DNA from: Prevotella jejuni
GTDB lineage: Bacteria; Bacteroidota; Bacteroidia; Bacteroidales; Bacteroidaceae
Assembly: GCF_900187995.1 (NCBI RefSeq)
Contig: NZ_FZNZ01000009.1
Coordinates: 50,707-114,706 of the forward strand
DNA length: 64,000 nucleotides
Direction of reading: 5' to 3'
The translations under genes and the position numbers were made by a program. Each line of letters begins with the position of its first letter. Positions within the stretch are counted from its first letter, which is position 1. This document shows, one piece after another, positions 27,701-36,169 of this stretch. The notes beneath the pieces were generated by a model that worked only from the letters and a program-made list of their open reading frames with translations, had not been told where the DNA came from and did no database searches.

Positions 27701-30089
27701 AAGACATCCCCTCCGGTCCTTTAACATCATGGAGTGCCTCCATATACTCAATCAATTTACACCGTTGAGTATAGAGTTCGTCAGCAATACGTGCATATTC
27801 TTTTGGATGTTGAATATGAGTTGCCTCCATAGCCTTCTTCAACTGTTCAAGTACATGACGCTTTGTGATTTTGTTTGAATGCATTTCAAGACAGAATGGA
27901 CCAAGGTTTATCTTCTCCAAACGCTTCTGTACCACATTCAAGGCTGCCATCTTCTCTGCAACAAACAGTACTCGTTTACCTTGGAACAAAGCATTAGCAA
28001 TAAGGTTTGTAATGGTCTGCGACTTACCTGTTCCAGGAGGACCATATAGAATAAAAGAGTGTCCCTGACCAGCTTCCATTACGGCTGCCATCTGTGACGA
28101 GTCTACAGGGACAGGTAATGCAAGGTCAGATGGCTTCACCTCTTTATCCTTATCTTTCAACTCTGATATTACTTGGCTTGGAGTAAAGGTCAGTTTTTGT
28201 TCTACAAGACTACATACTATATTGTTCTCAAGCAGTTCTTGTCTGTGGTTATGGATATCATTCCACATAAGGAACTTACTGAACGAGAAAACGCCCAAGA
28301 TACATTCTTCTTCTACATCCCAACGTTTTTTGTTCTTAAGCACCTCACGTATGATAGCAAAGATTTTCTTCACATCTACCCCGTGCTCATCTGTAGGTAG
28401 GGGATTAAGGCCTGGTATGTTGATTTCAAAATTCTGACGTAGAAATTCTATCAAGGTTATATTCAAAGTAATCTCCTCATCTCGAGTACGAATATAGTAA
28501 TCGCCTTTTTTATACACCATTTCCACAGGCAGCATTAATATTGGAGCATAACGAGACTTCTCACTTATCTCTGTTTCATACCATCGCAGTGTACCTATAG
28601 CAAGGTATAACGCATTTGCACCTGTCTCTTCAATAGCATTTTTTGAAGCTCGATAGATATTCTTCAACGTATTGCGTGTATCTGCCTCCGTTTGATAAGT
28701 ATGTAACATACGATGTTTAATATCATTTGTTATCAACTCATGGAGTTCTGGCAAAGACTTAGAGCGTACAAGGCGTTCCTCGTCATTAATCTTAAAACTT
28801 ACATCAGGTTTGCAAGAAATTAGGTATTCCATCCCATCTTGCAAATAGTCTTCTACCAGGTCAATATCAAATGAAATAAATTGAATAGCCTTCTGCCTTA
28901 GATAAAGATTCAACATTGAGTTACGCAAGGAGAAGTCTAAAAGTTTGCGCTCCCAGATATCCAGCTTGGTTATCTCACGTTTGTTGTCCATTAGCATACT
29001 CAGATCAAAACGCGAGTGTTCCTTTACATTTAGCATACACTCATCATGACTTGTTCCCTCTACAGCAACCTCCCATACACCATTATTCATGACACGCTGT
29101 GGAAGAGGACGCACTTGTTCAAGTCGACATCGCTTGATATCAATGAACATCTCAAAGATTGCCGTATTGGCAAGATTCTTTATGGCTAAACTCTGAGCAT
29201 CTTCAAAGGTAGTAGACTCTGCTGTAATTTGTGTACATTCAAGTACAAGCATCTCATCGATGCCGTCAGAACATTTCTTCTCTATATACGAAGCATCATC
29301 ACAAACACTATATTGACAACAGTCGTCGACTAACCAAACAGCAAGGTAAGCATGCCCTTCTTGTAGTACAATACCACTATTGAGCCCTATACTTTCAAGT
29401 ACACTTGCAAAGAGTAGCGTAAGTTCTATGCAGTTCCCAACCTTAGAAGTCAAGACTTGGTCAGGTAGTGTAATACGTTGTCCAACAACTTCATACGATG
29501 CTGGAGCAGAACGGTATACAATACCCTCAGCATGAAGTGCACCATACACAGCAGCCACCTGCTTTCGTACTTCATTTGAATTACCTGTCTGATATGCTGT
29601 AAATGCAGAAGCCCCCGACACTTCCTTCAACTTACTGGCTGCCTTGGCTATAATATTGTTTACAGCAGGATGATTGGGCGTAACAAACGAAGCAAGACAT
29701 TGCGGTAGAATGCTGGTTCCCAACCATTGGTCGTATGGCATTATATCTATGTCATAACTATGAGTAAACACAATCTTCTTTGCATCTGACAGCGCATCAG
29801 CATATACATTGATGGTAAATGTGGACGTAATCTTTTCTGTTACCAAAGCTACCTCTGTTGGCTTCAGAGATAAGCTCATACCCTGTAAACGAATTGACTT
29901 ACCAGTCTTAAGTGATGCGATGATGCTTGAACGAAAGTCTTGGAAAAAATCACCAGAACATTCTATTATTATATCCCTTAAATCATCAGCCTTGTCATTA
30001 CAAAGCTCAACAGACTGGCATATTGCTACCCCGTTATTAATTAAGGAATAATTGATAGATGGTAGATATTCTATATTGATAGTTGCCAT
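24771..30089 (-). CDS. hheA: Hhe-type defence protein: transglutaminase-like + DUF4011 + SF1 helicase + Vsr/MTES nuclease + DUF3320
   Basis: The 1772-residue protein has these parts in order. A transglutaminase-like domain has Cys220 in VGNCIELTLLFASVLESIGL, His246 in EGHAY and Asp near 255. DUF4011 covers about 370-600. The SF1 helicase has Walker A GPPGTGKS 683-690, Walker B VIFDEAS 1181-1187, GDPKQMPPTS 1208-1217, HYRSKHE at 1254, and QGDERD plus NVAVSRARRE near 1377-1425. A PD-(D/E)xK nuclease of Vsr/REase-MTES type (FKVDVAIAD, GILLDGEVYYNTQTTRDRE) covers 1480-1575. DUF3320 covers about 1695-1765. This is the reported architecture of the antiphage Hhe family. All key motifs look intact. 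It is a single-gene unit with no transcribed partner. Confidence 0.85.
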   Translation of the reverse strand: MATINIEYLPSINYSLINNGVAICQSVELCNDKADDLRDIIIECSGDFFQDFRSSIIASLKTGKSIRLQGMSLSLKPTEVALVTEKITSTFTINVYADALSDAKKIVFTHSYDIDIMPYDQWLGTSILPQCLASFVTPNHPAVNNIIAKAASKLKEVSGASAFTAYQTGNSNEVRKQVAAVYGALHAEGIVYRSAPASYEVVGQRITLPDQVLTSKVGNCIELTLLFASVLESIGLNSGIVLQEGHAYLAVWLVDDCCQYSVCDDASYIEKKCSDGIDEMLVLECTQITAESTTFEDAQSLAIKNLANTAIFEMFIDIKRCRLEQVRPLPQRVMNNGVWEVAVEGTSHDECMLNVKEHSRFDLSMLMDNKREITKLDIWERKLLDFSLRNSMLNLYLRQKAIQFISFDIDLVEDYLQDGMEYLISCKPDVSFKINDEERLVRSKSLPELHELITNDIKHRMLHTYQTEADTRNTLKNIYRASKNAIEETGANALYLAIGTLRWYETEISEKSRYAPILMLPVEMVYKKGDYYIRTRDEEITLNITLIEFLRQNFEINIPGLNPLPTDEHGVDVKKIFAIIREVLKNKKRWDVEEECILGVFSFSKFLMWNDIHNHRQELLENNIVCSLVEQKLTFTPSQVISELKDKDKEVKPSDLALPVPVDSSQMAAVMEAGQGHSFILYGPPGTGKSQTITNLIANALFQGKRVLFVAEKMAALNVVQKRLEKINLGPFCLEMHSNKITKRHVLEQLKKAMEATHIQHPKEYARIADELYTQRCKLIEYMEALHDVKGPEGMSLFDCIIRYESIDGPELDIDVNDAAFKQLFRIEKMDNYAHLLSQKYQAVLSITGTPSKHPLLGLTIEDGDLANVGYLSSRLKTASETLRKGDEERHKLLEAEVIKAELLRDCNDEVLSQDGEALYNEWRNIKAKWFLPRFFAKRSFLTKLKQFNSFIIEQDIDTFLSKVLNYQQLHNEIVTIQDVIYTYFAVSFDDDKLPTHEDLKCYVLKLDNWLQHTDEARDWYQWCAYKTELEVDGLGIIAQYIENKEISAEKLKDAFFKRVFRSFACEKIASSQVLRTFEGTIFDETISRYKKLTEEFQLLSQKELYARLAANVPHVTDSIDNSSPIGFLNRNIANGGRGVSLRDLFDNIDTLLPRLCPCMLMSPMSVAQLLDLSRSKFDLVIFDEASQMPTSEAIGAIARGKSLIVVGDPKQMPPTSFFLSTSVSEDEADIDDLDSILDDCHSLGIPSLQLNWHYRSKHESLIAFSNNEYYDGELITFPSVDDQTTKVKYYYVDGVYDKGGRRSNKKEAETIVEDIVKRLQSEDQTKYSIGVIAFSQVQQNLIDDLLTEKLDKDKKLREAAEALYEPIFVKNLENVQGDERDIILFSIGYGPDKDGRVSMNFGPLNNNGGEKRLNVAVSRARREMNVYSSLKASQIDLKRTKARGVEGLKHFLEYAEQQVLINTSNNHKENSDYIISEQIADELRAHGHIVNTNVGRSNFKVDVAIADAVNNDNYAMGILLDGEVYYNTQTTRDREIVQPTVLNLLGWKIMRVWSVDWINNPERVIARIEKVLQQNGKLEKAFVKNTTFDVTKEKVEKIENNEKAYHAYQGLEDTDAMSDEVLAKKILACEQPMTLMYLCRCICAHRDTTRVTSSLVASVKDIADRLLFVQEIGNSTILWTDKACADSFSGYRQAHGRDITEIPLIEIMNAIILTVREQLSIKTDALTLLVAKRLGFSRRGSKVDQALKEGLEALLSSKSILEADGFVRLPE

Positions 30090-31277
30090 AACGATTTGAT
30101 AATTTGTAGATTTTGTTACTTATACCAATATTAATTACTTGGGTTTACGGACTTATTGGATTTAGACATTAACTGCCAAATATTATATGCTTATTACATA
30201 ACCATTGAGAAAGATATTACAACGGACACTTAGTTATACCCCCTCTATAATACTAACGCTGTCAAAGGTGTTTATCTTATCAAACTAAAGTACTCAACTG
30301 CAAATATAGTTATTTGTTTTTATATCTCCTCGTATTATGCTTATAAATATACTATTGGTGCCAGATTAATCAACGAATAACATAAGTTCACCATCATCTC
30401 CAATTATATACAAGTCTTAAAGATTGATTAAAATTAAGCAAAATATGGATGAATAGAGCTTCATAAACAGTAAGGAAACTACCTACGTGAGAGCTTGAAA
30501 GCATTCTCTAACACAAAACTATACGGCTGTATAGTTATCGCAAGGCTACCCAAAGAACATTACTCTAATTGCTTTCACCATTATTACTATCATATCAAAA
30601 ACAAAATTGTCCTGTTGTTTCAAGTGAACCTAAAGGCTTTATAAGTTGTAATGCGGTAAAAAAGAACCTATTGACCTATATAACTATGTGGGAATAAGAA
30701 CGCACCCTACAACACATCTTATGCGTTGTCCTTTAAGAGATGGAATAGTTTTCCGCTCTCATGAAATGTCACAATAATACCAAATAATTTTGATTTCAAG
30801 TTGCTGTCACTTTTAACATTTCAAATAAACTCATTATAAATCAATTAGTTGTAACGTCATCTCTAATGACAGCAATGACAGGAAATATTATTCTGGCGGA
30901 TTTGGTTTGTCGTAGGACAATCCAAATTTCGTGCGAGCTTATTAGGTATATGGAGATTAGTTGGTTAAGAAGCAATATAAAGGTTTACTGAAAAGCAAGG
31001 GATGCTACTATCAAGACTTATCACCGTAGCACTTAAAATATAGCATGAATCATTTATGTTCGTCTGTTATCGTTAGACATAACATACCAAGCGAGATAGC
31101 GAGAATCACTACTTAAAGGTGTCTCATTATTCTAAAGAATATGACCCAAGGTAGCCTATCGAAATCAATAAAGGTACAACATGACGAAGCAAAAACACTT
31201 AACTGAGTACTACCAAGAAAATAAGAATTCATGCTCCGACAATAGATTAGAGAACGTCTAATTGACATATCAGAGAC
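30090..31277. other. Intergenic upstream of the Hhe-type gene
   Basis: No gene is supported in 1.2 kb. A TATATTTG box on the minus strand (30301-30308) could start the Hhe transcript about 205 nt before its ATG. Copy 2 of the 84-bp element lies at 30801-30884. I see nothing else. Confidence 0.45.
30801..30884 (+). repeat. 84-bp inverted-end element, copy 2
   Basis: Ends are TTGCTGTCAC and ATGACAGGAA, the same orientation and exact length as copy 1, with ATGACAGCA also just inside the right end. The interior is AT-rich and only loosely conserved (tttaacatt, cattat, aattagt). Confidence 0.7.
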
Positions 31278-31748
31278 TTACTTCTTCGGAACGAAAGTCT
31301 CCCATGTCTGATCATCAAAGAATATACGAATCTCTGTGATGCGTCGTTGCTGCTTGTCAATATATTTTACCTCTGTACGAGAAGGGATTTTATACATATT
31401 ATCATTATATGGTAAACTTCTCTGTTCTGTCTCTACCAGTGGTGGAGTTGTAGAATTAGAAAAGTCAAGCGTGCCTTCAGAACTTCTAGGAGTCATGGTT
31501 GCAGCCTCTCCTGTAGAAGAATTAGGCTCAGCGGTCTGATCCTTAAACATTGGACCTTGTCCATACAAAAGCCAATCAAGATTAATCTTTGTAAACTTAC
31601 TCTTGATAGCTTCAACAGTATTAAGAGTCGGTTTTGTTCTTCCAGTAAAAATACTACTGAGAGATGCAGACGAGATTCCTATGAAATCTGAGAAAGTTTG
31701 CTGAGTCATGTGCTGACTCTCCATAAGCTGTCTTATTCGATCTTTCAT
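31278..31748 (-). CDS. XRE-family transcriptional regulator
   Basis: The first 65 of 156 residues are a helix-turn-helix of the Cro/CI type: MKDRIRQLMESQHMTQQTFS, DFIGISSASLSSIFTGRTKP, TLNTVEAIKSKFTKINLDWL. Phage and mobile-element regulators of Bacteroidetes share the LDWLLYGQGPM ending of this domain. The C-terminal 90 residues are a Ser/Thr-rich linker and a basic tail ending TWETFVPKK. A full promoter precedes it and several TTTACAAA strings lie around and upstream, candidates for autoregulation. Confidence 0.88.
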   Translation of the reverse strand: MKDRIRQLMESQHMTQQTFSDFIGISSASLSSIFTGRTKPTLNTVEAIKSKFTKINLDWLLYGQGPMFKDQTAEPNSSTGEAATMTPRSSEGTLDFSNSTTPPLVETEQRSLPYNDNMYKIPSRTEVKYIDKQQRRITEIRIFFDDQTWETFVPKK

Positions 31749-32476
31749 TTCAAATTCTATCGTTTGTTAGTAAATAGAGGAGTTTTTAGGCTGATTAGCC
31801 ACTCTTCTAACAACTTTACAAAGGTAAACATAATATTTTATATACCCAAATAATAAGTTGAATAGATTATGTTTGTATATCTAACTTTTAATATTTACAT
31901 TTTACAAACACAAAATAGCAAAAGTGTGCATGTGCCTTATACATTTACAAAGTAACATATACAAACCTATAGAGTACAGAACAAATAAATAAACCAGAAC
32001 TACTAAATTACTGGTTATAAATCACATTATTAAGCATATCTAAACCTAAATAGTACAAATATGCGAATTATAAGGGAATAAAAGAAGGGTTAGGTAACTA
32101 AAACAATATTATATTCTTATAATGTACTGATATATTAGTATTTATATGCCATAATTAGTACGTGCATAAAAATACATCTCGATTAATAAAAGTAAATATA
32201 CACATTTACATAACAAGATAATACACTTATGTGAGCAATAAATAACTTTATTATGTTTACATTTGTATTTACAAATATAAATGATAATGCTCATTTGTAG
32301 TTTCCAAACTCTACATAATTAAAGTAAAACAAGTGTGAAAATTAAATTGAGCATTGTCGAAAATTATCATTTTGAGCGTTATTAAAGTATTTGCGAACTG
32401 GGGGAAAGATGCAGGAAAATACGCGAAAAATGAATAGGGTAATTTCGCCTATTACGCTATTAATCAAGATAAAACA
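31749..32476. other. AT-rich regulatory region upstream of the XRE gene
   Basis: There is no coding sequence. The region is strongly AT-rich with the string tttacaaa at about 31815, 31901, 31944 and 32269, the last inside the palindrome ATTTGTATTTACAAAT (32261-32276). I cannot say whether these are sites or the product of base composition. Confidence 0.4.
31819..31850 (-). promoter_or_regulatory. Promoter of the XRE gene
   Basis: On the minus strand TTTG (31847-31850) is followed after 20 bp by TACCTTTG (31819-31826). Both boxes match the Bacteroidetes consensus exactly. A tttacaaa string overlaps the -7 box, which would suit repression by the XRE protein. Confidence 0.7.
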
Positions 32477-32503
32477 TAAAAAAAGCACTCTTTTCAGAGT
32501 GCT
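32477..32503 (-). terminator. Intrinsic terminator of holA
   Basis: On the minus strand the 8-bp stem AGCACTCT-GAAA-AGAGTGCT is followed by seven T. It lies 82 nt past the holA stop. The GAAA tetraloop, perfect stem and T tract make it a textbook intrinsic terminator. Confidence 0.9.
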
Positions 32504-32585
32504 CCTTTTAGCTTAAAATAATATGATTTTAGACTGGGAAAGAGTGATTTTACGGCTAAAAATATATCAAATTACCCTCTATTTC

Positions 32586-33611
32586 TTAATGAAGAATAAA
32601 GAAAATGAGCTCTTTCATCAAATCTCCCGCACCAGTATTAGGATTATCTAATCCCTTACTCTTTCCATCTATGTCCCGAATCTTAGAAATAATGTCCATC
32701 GTTTTACGTGCAGAATAGTTTTTTAATCCTATAATATAATCCTTCGCTCCCCATGTATTACGTAAATCCAAAGCAGAAGCTATCCCTTGTTCTGTACCTC
32801 TCTGAGGAGTATAATGAACTATCATAAGATTCTGAAAATAAGAAAAGAGTAATGGAAGGAAAGAATAAAGAGAACCAGCTTTGGGATTATTGTCAAAATA
32901 TTTCACAATTTGATTAGCCTTGAAACAGTCCTTCTGAATAATAGCATTTCTAAGTTCAAAAGCATTAAAGTCCTTACTTACCCCTATCTCCTTTTCCACC
33001 ACCTCTGGTGTTACACGAAGGCTATCTGCCGGAAGAGATATAAGTACTTTATTCAACTCTGAAGTGAGTCGACTCAGATCAGCTCCAATATGATCGGCTA
33101 CCATCTGGCATGACTTGGGATCAATACTTACATTTCTTTCCCTTAAGTAACTTTGGATAAAATCAGGGAGCTGATAGTCGCGCAACTTCTTACTTTCAAA
33201 AACAACCCCTACTGTCTGTGCCAATCCAACAACCTTCTTACGTGCATCAATTTTCCCATTCTTATGACACCATACAAGGATAGTTGATTTTACAGGATTC
33301 TTGAGATACTTCTCCAAAGCTTCTAAAGAACGGATATTCTGTGCTTCTTTAACTATTATTACTTGAAACTCGGCCATCATAGGATAACGCCTTGCCATAT
33401 CGGCTACCTGAACGGCTGTAACATCTGAACCGAAGCAGATAGTTTGGTTAAAGTCTCGTTCTTCAGGAGAAAGAACATGCTCTGCTATATAACCAGAAAT
33501 CTGATCGATATAATAAGACTCTTCACCCATTAACATATAGATGGGTGCATACTTCTTATTCTTCAGATCCTGCATTATACTCTGAAATGTTGGTCCTTGC
33601 TTTGTTGGCAT
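32586..33611 (-). CDS. holA: DNA polymerase III delta subunit
   Basis: HolA opens the beta sliding clamp inside the clamp-loader complex and works with DnaX, encoded at 61167. The 341-residue protein has the family start (YAPIYMLMGEESYYIDQISG), the DFN segment (EERDFNQTICFGSD), the middle ESKKLRDYQLPDFIQSYLRE and the C-terminal helical collar with FELRNAIIQKD. Length and order are normal. A convergent pair of promoters and a foldable segment lie just upstream. Confidence 0.93.
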   Translation of the reverse strand: MPTKQGPTFQSIMQDLKNKKYAPIYMLMGEESYYIDQISGYIAEHVLSPEERDFNQTICFGSDVTAVQVADMARRYPMMAEFQVIIVKEAQNIRSLEALEKYLKNPVKSTILVWCHKNGKIDARKKVVGLAQTVGVVFESKKLRDYQLPDFIQSYLRERNVSIDPKSCQMVADHIGADLSRLTSELNKVLISLPADSLRVTPEVVEKEIGVSKDFNAFELRNAIIQKDCFKANQIVKYFDNNPKAGSLYSFLPLLFSYFQNLMIVHYTPQRGTEQGIASALDLRNTWGAKDYIIGLKNYSARKTMDIISKIRDIDGKSKGLDNPNTGAGDLMKELIFFILH

Positions 33612-33631
33612 TTACTTTTTTATTAACTTTG
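33601..33631 (+). promoter_or_regulatory. Canonical promoter reading toward the HsdR_N gene
   Basis: TTTG (33601-33604) and TAACTTTG (33624-33631) are separated by 19 bp on the plus strand, a perfect Bacteroidetes promoter. It overlaps the first codons of holA and would transcribe the foldable segment and then the gene at 33834. Confidence 0.7.
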
Positions 33632-33639
33632 CATAAACG

Positions 33640-33740
33640 ATAAACCGTAATACGACCTAAGAGAACAACGGCAATAAGTCCATACTGACAGAAGGTGGTC
33701 TAAAGGGTTACACCTCCCGAGCCTCTTACGATACGGTCTT
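33640..33740. ncRNA. Candidate structured RNA (possibly 6S-like), strand uncertain
   Basis: The segment is closed by ACCGTA (33644-33649) with TACGGT (33732-33737) and, inside, TAAGAG (33658-33663) with CTCTTA (33723-33728). An inner hairpin pairs 33692-33697 with 33711-33716 and tolerates a G-U pair only on the minus strand, which favours the minus-strand RNA. A rod with a central open region and about 100 nt length is what 6S-type RNAs of Bacteroidetes look like. It could instead be only the holA leader. Confidence 0.35.
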
Positions 33741-33745
33741 TCATG

Positions 33746-33776
33746 CAAAGTTAATAGAAAAGAGATAGAAAACAAA
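33746..33776 (-). promoter_or_regulatory. Canonical promoter reading toward holA
   Basis: On the minus strand TTTG (33773-33776) and TAACTTTG (33746-33753) are 19 bp apart. The start would be near 33740, so the foldable segment would form the first part of the transcript into holA. Confidence 0.75.
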
Positions 33777-33833
33777 ATTTTCATTTGACTTTCGCCATAC
33801 CCTTCCACCTTATTATATATAAGATATTTAGTT

Positions 33834-34283
33834 ATGATACAGCTCAACCTCCCTCCTTACCAGCTTAGAGTAAGGGAGACAAACGGACGAAAGCAGATTC
33901 TTGATATACTCCGCAGAAAATATGTAGCACTCACTCCAGAGGAATGGGTGCGACAACACTTTATTCATTATCTTATTGACCACAAAGGCTATCCTGCTCC
34001 CCTACTTGCTAACGAAGTTCCACTACAAGTTGGCGAGAAGAAAGTTCGTGCTGATAGTGTGCTTTACGATAATCAGCTTCGTCCGAGGATGATTATTGAA
34101 TACAAAGCACCTACCATACCATTAACACAAAAAGTATTTGAACAGATATCTGTTTACAACCTCCTACTCCATGTTGATTACCTCATTATATCAAATGGCA
34201 TAGACACCTATATCTGCAAGATGGATTATGACAACCAGACATACACGTTTCTTGAGGCAATACCAGACTATCAGGACATTTAG
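33834..34283 (+). CDS. Type I restriction HsdR N-terminal-domain protein (stand-alone)
   Basis: The 149-residue protein consists of only a PD-(D/E)xK domain of the HSDR_N_2 kind: VRQHFIHYLIDHKGYP, then VRADSVLYDNQLRPRMIIEY with the E-x-K pair in IIEYKAP. No helicase follows, and no HsdM/HsdS is nearby, so this is not a restriction system. Stand-alone genes of this type beside holA are common in Bacteroidales. It may act in DNA processing. Function unknown. Confidence 0.85.
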   Translation: MIQLNLPPYQLRVRETNGRKQILDILRRKYVALTPEEWVRQHFIHYLIDHKGYPAPLLANEVPLQVGEKKVRADSVLYDNQLRPRMIIEYKAPTIPLTQKVFEQISVYNLLLHVDYLIISNGIDTYICKMDYDNQTYTFLEAIPDYQDI

Positions 34284-35172
34284 TCCAATTTTCCACATTA
34301 GCACCTTCATAATAGAATTAAAACAACCAACAAGCTGACTGTATCTTAAGAAGCCAACTGAGCTTAAAACAACAACTCCTCCCTAAGTAAGAAAGTCTAC
34401 ATACGAGCATCTGAGTATCATTACTTCTCACGGCCTCTATTCCAAGAGACCATGCCTTGTTTTTTATAGGCTCAAATCAGTTCATAAACATCTCTTCTTT
34501 AGCGAATATCCCTCCGATAACAGGCAGAAAAAATAGTGATAACCCACTTTTTCTTCACCTTGATTTTGTCTATCATCCTTCCATCACAACTACCAAATAT
34601 TAGGTATTCAATTACCGAAAAATGCAAAAGAATAAGCCTTAATACAACTTTCTTTCTACACAACTAACAGCAGAAGCTTTATCCTCATAGCGTGATATAA
34701 CACATTTCTAACAAGATCCTACTACCATTCCATCACCCAATACCACAAATCATCACCACCCAACATTCAACATCCAAACCCAAAACGCATAGAGGGAACA
34801 AAAAAGAAAGAAAGACAATTCCTATTACTACAAGACATCATAATCCTCTTATGAACAACTAAGGTCAGTTCCCCAAACTATCGTTTGACATGCCCTTTAC
34901 CCCTATCACTCCCTCCGAGCATATAAACAATTATTCTTCAGTTTATTGACAGGGTATCTTAATCTGTCTGCAAACATAAATAAAAGAGTAAATATAGTAC
35001 TGAGTTTGTCGCCTTCGTTACTATTATCATGCCCTATATCCTTTGCAATAATCTCCCAGATAGCAAAATTTACATGGCATTACCGATAAAAGATATAAAC
35101 TTTGGCATTATCTTTGTATCTGAATTAAAATAAAACTTTGATTTGAAGTAACATTGAAAAAAAGAAAAGAAT
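34284..35172. other. Intergenic, 0.9 kb
   Basis: No gene is supported. The right end has a TATCTTTG box (35109-35116) that can serve the gene at 35173. I see no -33 box at the right distance. The remainder has no clear repeat or hairpin. Confidence 0.45.
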
Positions 35173-35991
35173 ATGGCAATCGCAAAGTGGATTGGTGGCG
35201 CATTAGGTTGGATAATTAGCGGAAATACGCTGGGTGCCTTAGTTGGCTTTTACATAGGTAGTTTACTCGACATAGCGCTTTCAAATGGAGAAGACCTCCC
35301 TTTTAGTGCAAATAAATATAGAGTATATGATGAACAAGACCATTTTGAAGATACAAATTCTTTCGAAGGAGAGCGAAATTCCTTTTTACTTTCTATGCTT
35401 GTCCTTTCCTCCTACATTATAAAAGCCGATGGTAAGATAATGCACTCTGAGATGGAATATGTACGCCAGTTCCTTCGTGTAAACTTTGGTGAACAGGCTG
35501 TCAGCCAAGGAGAAGCCATTCTACTGAAGTTATTTGACGTACAAAAGCAGCAAGGACCGGTCCAATTCCAGGAGACCATTCGTAAGAGCTGTGTTGAGAT
35601 TCGCTTCCACACAAGTGTGAGTCAACGTCTTCAATTACTTAACTACCTTGTCATCATCGCAAAAGCTGATGGTGTAATAAGCCCAGAAGAGGTTGCTGCA
35701 CTGAAGGAGGTAGCCCTATACATAGGACTTTCTATGCAAGATGTTGAGTCTATGCTCAACTTAGAAAGCGGTGCAGAAGCAAGTAGCAGCATTGAAGATG
35801 CCTATAAGGTGTTAGGGGTTTCTCCATCAGCAACTGATGATGAGGTTAAAGCAGCCTATCGTAAGATGGCACTAAAGCATCACCCCGACCGTGTGGCAAC
35901 CTTGGGAGACGACATACGGAAGGCTGCAGAAAAGAAATTCCAAGAGATTAACGATGCTAAAGAGAGAATCTTTAAGGCAAGAGGATTGTGA
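35173..35991 (+). CDS. DjlA-like protein: TerB-like domain + C-terminal DnaJ domain
   Basis: The 272-residue protein starts with a glycine-rich membrane-facing segment ([20 protein letters not shown]), followed by a TerB-like helical domain ([34 protein letters not shown]). It ends with a J domain ([20 protein letters not shown]) carrying the HPD motif in KHHPDRV. The J domain should stimulate a DnaK. The order matches DjlA and related Bacteroidetes co-chaperones. Confidence 0.9.
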   Translation: MAIAKWIGGALGWIISGNTLGALVGFYIGSLLDIALSNGEDLPFSANKYRVYDEQDHFEDTNSFEGERNSFLLSMLVLSSYIIKADGKIMHSEMEYVRQFLRVNFGEQAVSQGEAILLKLFDVQKQQGPVQFQETIRKSCVEIRFHTSVSQRLQLLNYLVIIAKADGVISPEEVAALKEVALYIGLSMQDVESMLNLESGAEASSSIEDAYKVLGVSPSATDDEVKAAYRKMALKHHPDRVATLGDDIRKAAEKKFQEINDAKERIFKARGL

Positions 35992-36002
35992 GTAAAGTGA
36001 AC

Positions 36003-36105
36003 GAGTTGATGGTAGACGAGTTGACAAGTTGATGGTAAACAGGTTGACAAGTTGATGGTAAACAGGTTGACAAGTTGATAGTGAACGAGTTGACAAGTTA
36101 CTACT
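36003..36105 (+). repeat. 23-bp tandem repeat
   Basis: About four copies of gttgacaagttgatggtaaacag with few changes stand between the DnaJ gene and the cyclophilin gene. A related but more irregular string (gttgacgagttaatagtgacg) stands after the nif3-like gene at 53549. Confidence 0.7.
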
Positions 36106-36169
36106 AATCAGACTATTACTATTGCCTACAATCATCATTTTTAATAAGAAACAATCATATAATTGCACT

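Noticed and set aside
33640..33740. Foldable segment as the SRP (4.5S) RNA
   Set aside because: The conserved apical loop motif with GGAA and AGCAG is not present on either strand.
33623..33847. Minus-strand open frame of 74 codons between holA and the HsdR_N gene
   Set aside because: It runs through the foldable segment and both promoters and has no family likeness; better explained as chance.
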